A DNA stretch of 5,284 nt from a bacterium. Its GTDB lineage: Bacteria > Desulfobacterota > Binatia > UBA12015. The notes beneath the pieces are model-generated. The model searched no databases. It saw only the letters and a program-made list of their open reading frames with translations, and was not told the origin of the DNA. The stretch covers positions 1 to 5,284 of the forward strand of contig JAPOLW010000315.1 in the NCBI GenBank assembly GCA_029976905.1, given 5' to 3'. The first letter of the stretch is position 1; each line of letters begins with the position of its first letter. Positions 1-5,284 of this stretch are shown here, piece after piece. Position numbers and translations under genes: made by a program.

Positions 1-387
1 GTTCTCCCGTTCCTCGTGGGTGTCGGTCAGACAGTTGGCGAGATCGGGAATGGTTTCGACGCCGTAGCATTGCCCGCCGAAGCTCAGCGACGAGACCAAC
101 GAAGCGGTGCAACGACCTGCGATCTTGTCGCGCACGCGAGCAGCCGCCTTGTTGATCCGGGACGCCGTCCTGGGCTCGAGCGCGCAATCGGTTCCCGCAG
201 ACAGCGTGCCCTTGGCAATCTGGCTGCGGCATTTCCGCAACGCCCGGGTTGTGTCCTTGAAGAAGGTTCCACCCGCGCGGCCGATGTCGGCGAGACAGCG
301 TCGTTGCGAAAAAGTGAGATCGACTGCCGAGGCGTGGTCGGAAAAAGCCGCCAGCAGAAGCACGGAGAGCAAGAGCCGAGCGAGCAT
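1..387 (-). CDS. Exported cysteine-rich protein of unknown function (partial, C-terminus beyond left edge)
   Basis: Reading leftward from an ATG at 387-385, the frame stays open for 129 codons and runs off the window. The protein begins MLARLLLSVLLLAAFSDHASA, a classical Sec signal peptide with a short basic start, a Leu-rich core at residues 5-15 and a likely cut after Ala21 (A-S-A motif). The mature part is basic and holds six cysteines at residues 31, 53, 68, 93, 107 and 119, consistent with disulfides outside the cytoplasm. Segments such as RALRKCRSQIAKGTL (48-62) and INKAAARVRDKIAGRC (78-93) look helical. A purine-rich ribosome site, AGAAAGG (minus strand, 400-394), sits 6 bases before the ATG, supporting this start. 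I recall similar proteins, with a Cys-x-x-x-I-x-K-G-x-L motif, in Binatota/Myxococcota-type genomes, where they are annotated as hypothetical. No enzyme motif is visible. It is transcribed away from the other genes, so a link with them is not implied. Confidence 0.78.
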   Translation of the reverse strand, partial: MLARLLLSVLLLAAFSDHASAVDLTFSQRRCLADIGRAGGTFFKDTTRALRKCRSQIAKGTLSAGTDCALEPRTASRINKAAARVRDKIAGRCTASLVSSLSFGGQCYGVETIPDLANCLTDTHEEREN

Positions 388-654
388 CGAGAGCCTTTCT
401 TTACGTCACGAGACGACACACGGCTCGTGGAGGAAGAGTACGGGGTGCTGTCTGCATTTACCGAAGTCTTTGGTTGGATCCGCACAATCCCCCAGGCGCC
501 GCCGACTTGTCAACACACTCCGTGGCATACAGGGAACTCCCCGGCCAACCGCAAAGCCTTTGCCTTGCCCCGATGCCGCGCCGGCCCGCGCCGCGCGACC
601 GCTTGGCAGGTCGTGCGCCGACTCCGTTACCATCGTCGCCATGGTGTCGGCTCC
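388..654. other. Divergent intergenic region
   Basis: This 267-base stretch separates the start of the minus-strand exported protein from the start of the membrane oxygenase, so it should hold promoters for both. Its GC content and codon pattern are less regular than in the flanking genes, and translations of the open frames are Arg/Pro-rich and low in plausibility. I find no good sigma70-type promoter: TTGTCA at 507-512 has only a poor TACAGG at 528-533, 15 bases on. No clear long inverted repeat, operator or structured RNA was seen by eye. Confidence 0.6.
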
Positions 655-1554
655 GTGACCGCCGAAGCCCTCGTGAAGCGCTTCCATTATCCAGCGACTC
701 TGGCCAGCGCCCTGCTCCTGGGGGCAGGGCTGATCGCGCTGGGATGGTCCCCCGGGTGGATCCTCGCCTCCACCGGGCTTCTCTTCGCCCTGCTCTCCTT
801 CTGGATGGAGCGGCGGTTTGCGCAGCAAGCCCAGGGGGAGGTCGACCCCCGGGAACTGCGGACCGACGTCCTGCACGCGCTGATCAGCAACACGGTTCCC
901 ACCGCGCTCTTCCGGGCTCTCTTCTTCGCAGCCGTGGTCGGGGCATCCTCCGCCCTCACCGAGCGTTTCGGATTTTCGCTCTGGCCGGCCCACTGGCCCC
1001 TGGCGGGCCAGTTCCTCCTCGCGCTCGCGATCGTCGAACTAGTCTCCTACGCCATCCACCGCGCGCTCCACCGCAGCCGCCTCTGGCCTCTGCATGCGGT
1101 CCACCACTGCTCCTCACGCATGTATTTCCTTCTCGCGGTCCGCAAACACCCGCTGCAGGCGTTCCTCACCTACGGGGGGCGCCTCTCGGTCCTCTGGCTG
1201 CTCGGCCTTCCGGAGGACACCCTGACCCTCCTGCTCGTCTTCACCGGCGCCAACTCCTATCTGCAGCACTCCAACATCCGAATGGAGACCGGGGCCTTCC
1301 GCTACGTCTTCGCCACGCCCGAATTGCACCGCCTCCACCATGCCCGGCGCGCCGCGGCGATCGACTGCAACTTCGGCGACGTCCTCATCGTCTGGGATCT
1401 GCTCTTCGGAACGCGACGGGAACCGCCGGCGGGCCCTTCGTCGCCGGAGGAAGTCGGGCTGCCCGACATCGAAATCCCGCAGACCTACATCAATCATCTC
1501 CGGCTGCCCTTCGAGTGGTCGGAGCGACACACCGCGGCCCGGTCCTCGCGATGA
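655..1554 (+). CDS. Sterol desaturase / fatty acid hydroxylase family membrane protein
   Basis: The 299-residue product is an inner-membrane di-iron oxygenase of the fatty acid hydroxylase superfamily (Pfam PF04116 type), whose members hydroxylate or desaturate lipids, sterols or carotenoids using O2. Hydrophobic segments lie at about residues 14-31, 33-50, 84-101, 115-134, 171-184 and 188-203. The metal-binding histidine boxes are visible in order: HRALH (135-139), HAVHH (147-151), RKHP (163-166), H205 in LQHSN, and HRLHH (225-229). RTDVLH (69-74) matches the conserved pre-helix segment of the family. Length is normal. The start is uncertain: the frame is open far upstream, but the residues before 655 are Arg-rich and unconvincing. 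GTG at 655 gives a sensible N-terminus; GTG at 673 or 613 are alternatives, and none has a clear Shine-Dalgarno site. The substrate cannot be told from sequence. The gene precedes the CoA-oxidation cluster by 95 bases on the same strand, so co-transcription is possible but not shown. Confidence 0.88.
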   Translation: MTAEALVKRFHYPATLASALLLGAGLIALGWSPGWILASTGLLFALLSFWMERRFAQQAQGEVDPRELRTDVLHALISNTVPTALFRALFFAAVVGASSALTERFGFSLWPAHWPLAGQFLLALAIVELVSYAIHRALHRSRLWPLHAVHHCSSRMYFLLAVRKHPLQAFLTYGGRLSVLWLLGLPEDTLTLLLVFTGANSYLQHSNIRMETGAFRYVFATPELHRLHHARRAAAIDCNFGDVLIVWDLLFGTRREPPAGPSSPEEVGLPDIEIPQTYINHLRLPFEWSERHTAARSSR

Positions 1555-1649
1555 GGCGCCTCGGCCGACGGGCCCCGACCAGAACACCGTCGGACCCACG
1601 GCGAGCGGCCCGTTTGACAGACGCCCCCCCGGAAACGGAAAGCTAGGGA
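1555..1649 (+). other. Intergenic gap with weak hairpin and lone -35-like box
   Basis: CCGACGG (1565-1571) and CCGTCGG (1587-1593) could pair as a 7-bp stem with a 15-base loop shortly after the oxygenase stop codon. No T-run follows, so it is not a standard intrinsic terminator. A perfect TTGACA lies at 1614-1619, but no acceptable -10 box occurs at 16-18 bases distance, so a promoter for the downstream operon is only a possibility. A C-run is present at 1624-1630. Confidence 0.3.
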
Positions 1650-2441
1650 ATGCCCGACCCCGCCTCCACCCAGGCCGACGTCGTCCGCGTCGAAACCGAC
1701 CGCGGCGTCATGACCGTGACCCTCGCCGACGTCGAAAATCGCAACGCCCTCGGAGCACGACTCCTGCGGAGCCTCTACGACGCCATCGCCGAGGCAAACG
1801 CCGACCCGGCGGTGCGCGTGGTCGTGCTCACCAACGAGGGGACCACGTTCTGCGCGGGGGCGAATCTCAAGGAGCGCAGTGCCGGCGCGTCGCAGGAGGC
1901 CGGTGAAATCGACTTCGTCGACGTCCTGCGCGCGATCCAGTCCTCGCCCACTCCGATCGTGGGTCGCATCGCCGGGCACGTGGTCGGAGGCGGCAACGGA
2001 CTGGCGGCAGCCCTCGACATCGCGATCGCGGCCGACGACGTGAAATTCGGCTTCACCGAGGTGCGGCTCGGCGTCGCCCCGGCGATCATCTCGGTGGTCT
2101 GCCTTCCCAGGATGCGGCGGGGCGAGGCGCTCGAGGCCTTTCTCCGCGGCAATCGCTTTCCCGCGCCGCGGGCGGCCGAACTCGGCCTCATCAGCCGAGC
2201 CGTCCCCGCGAGCGAGCTGGACACGGCGGTCGCCGAGATCGTCTCCGACCTCACCAAGGGCGGCCCCGAGGCTCTGGCCTTCGCCAAAAGGCTCGTCTAC
2301 GAGGTGCCGGACATGGACGTGGACGATGCGTATCGCTGGACGGCGCGCACGTCGGCGGAGCTCTTCGCCGGTCCCGAGGCCGCCGAAGGCATGAAGGCCT
2401 TTCTGGAAAAGCGCGCTCCGTCCTGGGCCGGACGCAAATGA
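1650..2441 (+). CDS. Enoyl-CoA hydratase/isomerase family protein (LiuC-like subgroup)
   Basis: The 263-residue product is a crotonase-fold enzyme, of normal length, likely adding water to a 2-enoyl-CoA in the cytoplasm. The first oxyanion-hole segment is FCAGANLKE (67-75) and the second is GHVVGGGNGLAAALDIAIAA (109-128). The acid/base pair of rat enoyl-CoA hydratase is Glu144 and Glu164: the second is kept as Glu137 in FTEVRLG, whereas the first position is Gly117 in GGGNG. The FTEVRLGVAPAIIS segment (135-148) resembles methylglutaconyl-CoA hydratase-like (LiuC) and some mycobacterial EchA proteins, which I recall also lack the first Glu. The C-terminal SAELFAGPEAAEGMKAFLEK (235-254) is the usual trimer-interface tail. 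ATG 1650 is preceded by GGAAAG at 1637-1642, 7 bases away. It is the first gene of the tight cluster. Specific substrate and hydratase versus isomerase/hydrolase activity cannot be decided from the sequence. Confidence 0.9.
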   Translation: MPDPASTQADVVRVETDRGVMTVTLADVENRNALGARLLRSLYDAIAEANADPAVRVVVLTNEGTTFCAGANLKERSAGASQEAGEIDFVDVLRAIQSSPTPIVGRIAGHVVGGGNGLAAALDIAIAADDVKFGFTEVRLGVAPAIISVVCLPRMRRGEALEAFLRGNRFPAPRAAELGLISRAVPASELDTAVAEIVSDLTKGGPEALAFAKRLVYEVPDMDVDDAYRWTARTSAELFAGPEAAEGMKAFLEKRAPSWAGRK

Positions 2442-2452
2442 GACGCGGACAC

Positions 2453-2460
2453 GAGGAAGA
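2453..2460 (+). promoter_or_regulatory. Ribosome binding site deciding the start at 2465
   Basis: GAGGAAGA at 2453-2460 is a strong Shine-Dalgarno match; its GAGGA core ends 7 bases before ATG 2465. An in-frame ATG at 2438 overlaps the stop codon of the hydratase gene (ATGA), but would add nine residues (MRRGHEEDS) that do not look like part of the domain. The site favours 2465. Confidence 0.7.
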
Positions 2461-2464
2461 CTCG

Positions 2465-3259
2465 ATGCTGCCCGTTGCCCACGATCTACGAGACGAAGCC
2501 ACTGAATTGCACGCGTTCCTTCGCACGCTTGCGCCCGGGGAGTGGGGTCGCCCCACCCCGTTCAAGCAGTGGACGCCGTGGGACGTCGTCGCGCATCTTC
2601 ACTTCTTCGACCGGGTTTCGCTCCTTTCCCTGAATGACCCGGAGGGATTTGCGGCGTGCCGGGACGACCTCACCGCCAAGATGCTGCAGGGAATCAGCCT
2701 TGCCGACGAAGCGCGGCGCGAGTTCGCCGACCTCGACGCCGGCACCCTGCTGGATCGATGGATCACGAGTTGCCACGAGATGGCCGAGGCGCTCGGAAAC
2801 TCCGAGCCCCGGCGTCGCCTGCCGTGGTTCGGCCCCGACATGAGCGTGTCCATGTTCACCACCGCCCGGTACATGGAGACATGGGCCCACGGCCAGGACG
2901 TCTACGACCTCGTGCACCGGGAGCGCGCCCACACCGACCGGATCAAGCACATCGCCGTGATCGGCATGAAGACCTTCGGCTGGACGTTCGTCAACCGCGG
3001 TGAGGACGTCCCCGGCGCCCCGCCCTACGTGCGCCTGACGGCGCCCTCGGGAGAGACCTGGGAGTGGAACGAGCCCAGCGAAGAGGAATTCGTGCGAGGT
3101 ACGGCGGTCGATTTCTGCCACGTCGTCACCCAGGGGCGGAACGTTCTGGACACCGCCCTCGACGTCCGGGGCCCGGTGGCCACCCGGTGGATGTCGATCG
3201 CACAATGCTTCGCGGGAGCCGCGACCGATCCTCCTGCCCCCGGCGAGCGCACCGGCTGA
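2465..3259 (+). CDS. TIGR03084-like metal-binding protein, MDMPI/DinB superfamily
   Basis: The 264-residue product matches, from memory, the TIGR03084 family, whose N-terminal half is a DinB/mycothiol-dependent maleylpyruvate isomerase (MDMPI)-type four-helix bundle. Seen directly: W36TPWDVVAHLHFFD (36-49) with His44, and ARYMETWAHGQDV (134-146) with Glu138 and His142. Their spacing closely follows the zinc ligands reported for Corynebacterium maleylpyruvate isomerase (His52, Glu144, His148), so a bound divalent metal is likely. The C-terminal half carries family-typical segments: LTAPSGETWEW (191-201), GTAVDFCHVVTQ (212-223) and WMSIAQCFAG (242-251). There is no signal peptide or membrane segment, so it should be cytoplasmic. 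The reaction of this family is not established; a thiol-cofactor-dependent isomerase or transferase role is possible. It lies between the hydratase and the dehydrogenases, which suggests a step or protective role in the same pathway. ATG 2438 is an alternative start. Confidence 0.82.
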   Translation: MLPVAHDLRDEATELHAFLRTLAPGEWGRPTPFKQWTPWDVVAHLHFFDRVSLLSLNDPEGFAACRDDLTAKMLQGISLADEARREFADLDAGTLLDRWITSCHEMAEALGNSEPRRRLPWFGPDMSVSMFTTARYMETWAHGQDVYDLVHRERAHTDRIKHIAVIGMKTFGWTFVNRGEDVPGAPPYVRLTAPSGETWEWNEPSEEEFVRGTAVDFCHVVTQGRNVLDTALDVRGPVATRWMSIAQCFAGAATDPPAPGERTG

Positions 3260-3280
3260 ACGGAAGGACGCGGAGGATCC

Positions 3281-4480
3281 ATGGATCTGGAATACGCAGA
3301 GCGATACGAAGTCTTCCGACAGGAGGTGCGCGCGTTTCTCGAGCGCCACGCCTCCGAACGCCCGGCCGGCCACATTCACGCGATACCCCGGGCGGAACGT
3401 GTGCGTTGGCTCCAATTGCTGATCGACCACGGCTATTGGGCCCGGACGATCCCCCGGGAATACGGCGGCTACGGCGCGGCGCCGGATCTGCTGGAGACGG
3501 TGATCATGGACGAGGAGTTCAATCGCGCCGGTGTGGCACGCGGCGTCATGGCCCAGGGGCCGTCCATGCTCGTCCCCACCCTCCTCGAGCACGGCAGCGA
3601 GGCGCAGAAGAGCACCTGGATCGCCCCGACGATGCGCGGCGAAATTCTCTGGTGTCAGGGGTATTCCGAGCCGGGTGCCGGGAGTGACCTGGCAAGCCTG
3701 CAAACCTCCGCCCGCGAAGACGGCGACGACTTTCTCATCAACGGGCAAAAGATCTGGACGAGCAGCGCGGATACGGCCGACATGATGTTCGTGCTCGTCC
3801 GTACCGAGGCCGAGGCGCCCAAACACGCAGGGATCAGCTACGTCCTCCTTCCCATGGACACCCCGGGTATCGAGGTCCGGCCGCTGCGAACGATGTCGGG
3901 CGACCTCGGCGAGAACTCGTTCAATCAGGTCTTCTTCAGCGACGTGCGCGTTCCGCGCACCGGCGTCGTGGGAGGCCGCGGCAACGGCTGGGCCATTGCG
4001 AACGCGACGCTAAAGCACGAGCGCAATAGCCTGAACGCGAACGCCGAGGCGACGCTCTTGCGCCTGATCCGGCTCATGCGCCGCGAGACCATCGACGGGG
4101 TGACGACGCTCTCGAGCCCCGTGTACCGTGATCGCCTCATGCGGCTGCAAGGTCGCGTCCTCGCCATGAAGGCCCACGCGATGCGGGTCTTGACGGCAAA
4201 CCTCCGGGGCGAGTCCGCCGGCGTCGCCGGGCTCGTCGTCAAGCTCCAGAACTGTCAGCTGAACTTCGACCTCGCCGCGCTCGCCATCGACGTCATGGGC
4301 GAGCTCGGTGTGCTCTACGACCATACGAAATACGAACGCGAGAATGCCTTCTGGCAGACGCATTCGTTTCTCTCTCTCGGCTTCATCATCGGCGGCGGCA
4401 CCGCGCAGATCCAGAAGAACATCATCGCCGAGCGCGGACTCGGACTCCCGCGCGAGCCACGGCCGGCGGAGACCACCTGA
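3281..4480 (+). CDS. Acyl-CoA dehydrogenase, alpha-type subunit of a probable heteromer
   Basis: The 399-residue product is an FAD-dependent acyl-CoA dehydrogenase of usual length. It has the alpha-helical N-domain (1-120), the beta-domain signature WCQGYSEPGAGSDLASL (124-140), the IWTSSA flavin loop (158-163), and the C-terminal GGGTAQIQKNIIAERGLG (371-388). The Glu that is catalytic in medium-chain enzymes (Glu376, in YEGT) is Gly372 here. A Glu at 247 in LKHERNSL lies where isovaleryl-CoA dehydrogenase keeps its base (Glu254) and is the likely catalytic residue. The RxxFG...Q motif of homomeric enzymes is missing; the region 279-303 reads SPVYRDRLMRLQGRVLAMKA. This matches the style of mycobacterial FadE26-type proteins that pair with a second subunit. 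The stop is one base before the next dehydrogenase ATG, consistent with coupled, equal production. GGAGGA at 3272-3277 lies only 3 bases before the ATG, and GGAAGGA at 3262-3268 lies 12 bases before it. The substrate is unknown; a bulky acyl-CoA is inferred. Confidence 0.93.
   Translation: MDLEYAERYEVFRQEVRAFLERHASERPAGHIHAIPRAERVRWLQLLIDHGYWARTIPREYGGYGAAPDLLETVIMDEEFNRAGVARGVMAQGPSMLVPTLLEHGSEAQKSTWIAPTMRGEILWCQGYSEPGAGSDLASLQTSAREDGDDFLINGQKIWTSSADTADMMFVLVRTEAEAPKHAGISYVLLPMDTPGIEVRPLRTMSGDLGENSFNQVFFSDVRVPRTGVVGGRGNGWAIANATLKHERNSLNANAEATLLRLIRLMRRETIDGVTTLSSPVYRDRLMRLQGRVLAMKAHAMRVLTANLRGESAGVAGLVVKLQNCQLNFDLAALAIDVMGELGVLYDHTKYERENAFWQTHSFLSLGFIIGGGTAQIQKNIIAERGLGLPREPRPAETT
4468..4472 (+). 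promoter_or_regulatory. Ribosome binding site inside the preceding gene
   Basis: GGAGA at 4468-4472 lies within the last codons of the first dehydrogenase and ends 9 bases before ATG 4482. It supports this start and, with the one-base gap after TGA 4478-4480, implies translational coupling of the two dehydrogenase subunits. Confidence 0.6.
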
Positions 4481-4481
4481 C

Positions 4482-5284
4482 ATGGACTTCGCACTCTCCC
4501 AGGACCAACGACTGCTGGCCGACAGCGTGCGCGGGCACCTCGCCGGCCAGGTGCCCCTCTCGCGGGTACGCGACCTACGCGAGCGGGATTGCCCCAACGA
4601 CCGGTCGGTGTGGCACGGGCTCGCATCGCTGGGCCTGACCGGCATTCTGGTTCCCGAGGCCCACGGAGGAAGCGGACTCGCTTTGCTCGACGCCGTCCTG
4701 GTCGCACAGGCTCTCGGCCATGCGGTCACCCCGGCGCCCTTTCTCTCCTCCGCCGTCATGGCCCCCATCGGACTCGGTGGCGTCGCCGACGAGCGCACGG
4801 CGAACTGGCTCGGCGGAGTCGCACGCGGCGAGCTCGTCATCGGCGTCGCCGTCACCGAGATCTTCTCGGTCCGCGAAGAGGCGGGCGTACATCTCGACGG
4901 GAACACCCTTCGCGGAAAGACCCTGATGGCGCTCGACGCACACGGCGCCGACCTCGTGCTTCTCCCCATCGGCCCGGACCAACTCGCCGTCGTGCAGACC
5001 GATGCTGCGGGATTGTCGACGACCCGGCTGCGCACCATCGATGCCACGCGTTGCACCGCGGAGCTTGTCTTCGACGACGTGCGTCCCGAGATCGTCCTTC
5101 CGGACGCAGGCGCGGCTCGGGCACGCATGCTCGACGCCGGTCGTATCGCACTTGCCGCGGACACGATCGGCGCCTGTGAATCGATGATCGAACAGGCCGT
5201 CGCCTATGCCGGCGAGCGCCGGCAATTCGGCCGCGTCATCGGGTCGTTCCAGGCGGTCAAACATATGTGCGCCGAGATGATCGC
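4482..5284 (+). CDS. Second acyl-CoA dehydrogenase, beta-type subunit (partial, C-terminus beyond right edge)
   Basis: From ATG 4482 the frame is open for 267 full codons to the edge. The start MDFALSQDQRLLADSVRGHL and GLTGILVPEAHGGSGLALLD (51-70) are typical of the acyl-CoA dehydrogenase N-domain. Residues 216-267 include DAGRIALAAD and ERRQFGRVIGSFQAVKHMCA (245-264), the helix carrying Arg and Gln residues that contact the FAD of the partner subunit. The middle domain is divergent: where homomeric enzymes have FSEPGAGSD this protein reads AVTEIFSVREEAG (122-134), and the flavin Trp loop is not recognisable. The position of the isovaleryl-type catalytic Glu is Gly220 in AGRI. The C-terminal catalytic position lies outside the window. 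Together this suggests a non-catalytic or structural subunit partnered with the preceding dehydrogenase, as with ChsE5/FadE27-type proteins. The fold assignment is firm; subunit role and substrate are inferred. Confidence 0.88.
   Translation, partial: MDFALSQDQRLLADSVRGHLAGQVPLSRVRDLRERDCPNDRSVWHGLASLGLTGILVPEAHGGSGLALLDAVLVAQALGHAVTPAPFLSSAVMAPIGLGGVADERTANWLGGVARGELVIGVAVTEIFSVREEAGVHLDGNTLRGKTLMALDAHGADLVLLPIGPDQLAVVQTDAAGLSTTRLRTIDATRCTAELVFDDVRPEIVLPDAGAARARMLDAGRIALAADTIGACESMIEQAVAYAGERRQFGRVIGSFQAVKHMCAEMI

Larger units (their letters stand above)
1650..5284 (+). other. Probable operon for CoA-linked acid oxidation (continues past right edge)
   Basis: Four plus-strand genes follow each other with gaps of 23, 21 and 1 bases: enoyl-CoA hydratase family, TIGR03084-like protein, and two acyl-CoA dehydrogenases. 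No terminator-like hairpin with a T-run is visible between them. Three encode acyl-CoA-using enzymes, so a shared catabolic pathway is a reasonable inference. The substrate is unknown; the split dehydrogenase pair points to a branched, cyclic or steroid-like acyl group rather than plain fatty acids. The operon may begin at 1650 or further upstream with the membrane oxygenase. Confidence 0.7.

Noticed and set aside
507..533. TTGTCA/TACAGG promoter candidate for the membrane oxygenase
   Set aside because: Spacing is only 15 bases and the -10 box matches at three of six positions, so it is not better than chance.
16..654. Upstream in-frame extension of the membrane oxygenase to position 16
   Set aside because: The extra 213 residues are antisense to the exported protein gene, then Arg-rich and without membrane or domain features; a start near 655 gives a normal family length.
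1565..1593. Hairpin CCGACGG/CCGTCGG as an intrinsic terminator
   Set aside because: The stem is only 7 bp with a 15-base loop and no T-run follows. Such short repeats are common in GC-rich sequence.
474..1646. 390-codon plus-strand frame overlapping the membrane oxygenase
   Set aside because: The product is Pro/Arg-rich with no domain, while the oxygenase frame carries all the histidine boxes; this is an off-frame shadow.
2486..3826. 446-codon open frame on the minus strand
   Set aside because: It runs antisense to the TIGR03084-like gene and the start of the first dehydrogenase, both with firm family motifs. Its translation shows no family pattern and reflects high-GC codon bias.
4010..5164. 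384-codon open frame on the minus strand
   Set aside because: It lies antisense to two dehydrogenase genes with clear motifs; its Ser/Arg/Ala-rich translation looks like a shadow frame.
1..5284. CRISPR array, transposon ends, tRNA or rRNA genes
   Set aside because: No spaced direct repeats, transposase-like frame, terminal inverted repeats or RNA-gene sequence was seen on either strand by eye.

Overview
The window is high-GC, densely coded bacterial DNA. It holds one gene on the minus strand, cut by the left edge, and five genes on the plus strand, the last cut by the right edge. Gene content (CoA-linked oxidation enzymes, an MDMPI/DinB-type protein of the TIGR03084 kind, a sterol desaturase-like membrane oxygenase and a cysteine-rich exported protein) fits a high-GC soil or aquatic lineage. 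The exported protein resembles a type I associate with Binatota, Myxococcota or 'deltaproteobacterial' metagenome genomes, while the catabolic genes also look actinobacterial. The taxonomic reading is an inference from recall, not a search result.

Layout. Positions 1-387 (minus) encode the N-terminal 129 residues of an exported six-cysteine protein of unknown function. Positions 388-654 form a divergent intergenic region without a recognisable strong promoter. Positions 655-1554 (plus) encode an integral-membrane, histidine-box fatty acid hydroxylase/sterol desaturase family protein. A 95-base gap (1555-1649) follows, with a weak hairpin and a lone TTGACA box. From 1650 to the right edge four genes lie close together on the plus strand: an enoyl-CoA hydratase/isomerase family protein (1650-2441), a TIGR03084-like metal-binding protein (2465-3259), an acyl-CoA dehydrogenase (3281-4480) and a second, divergent acyl-CoA dehydrogenase (4482 to edge). 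Gaps are 23, 21 and 1 bases, which strongly suggests one operon.

How the genes may work together. The two adjacent acyl-CoA dehydrogenases have complementary sequence motifs. The first keeps the SEPGAGSD and GGGTAQIQ segments but lacks the RxxFG...Q segment; the second has RRQFG...FQAVKH but lacks SEPGAGSD. This is the pattern expected of a two-gene heteromeric dehydrogenase, as known for steroid side-chain enzymes of Mycobacterium (ChsE4-ChsE5). With the hydratase they could carry out dehydrogenation and hydration of an unusual (branched, cyclic or steroid-derived) acyl-CoA. The TIGR03084-like protein keeps a His-Glu-His metal triad like that of mycothiol-dependent maleylpyruvate isomerase and may act on an intermediate; its reaction is unknown. 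No mobile element, CRISPR array, tRNA or rRNA was seen. I see no clearly new system; the best leads are the split dehydrogenase pair and the metal protein embedded with it.
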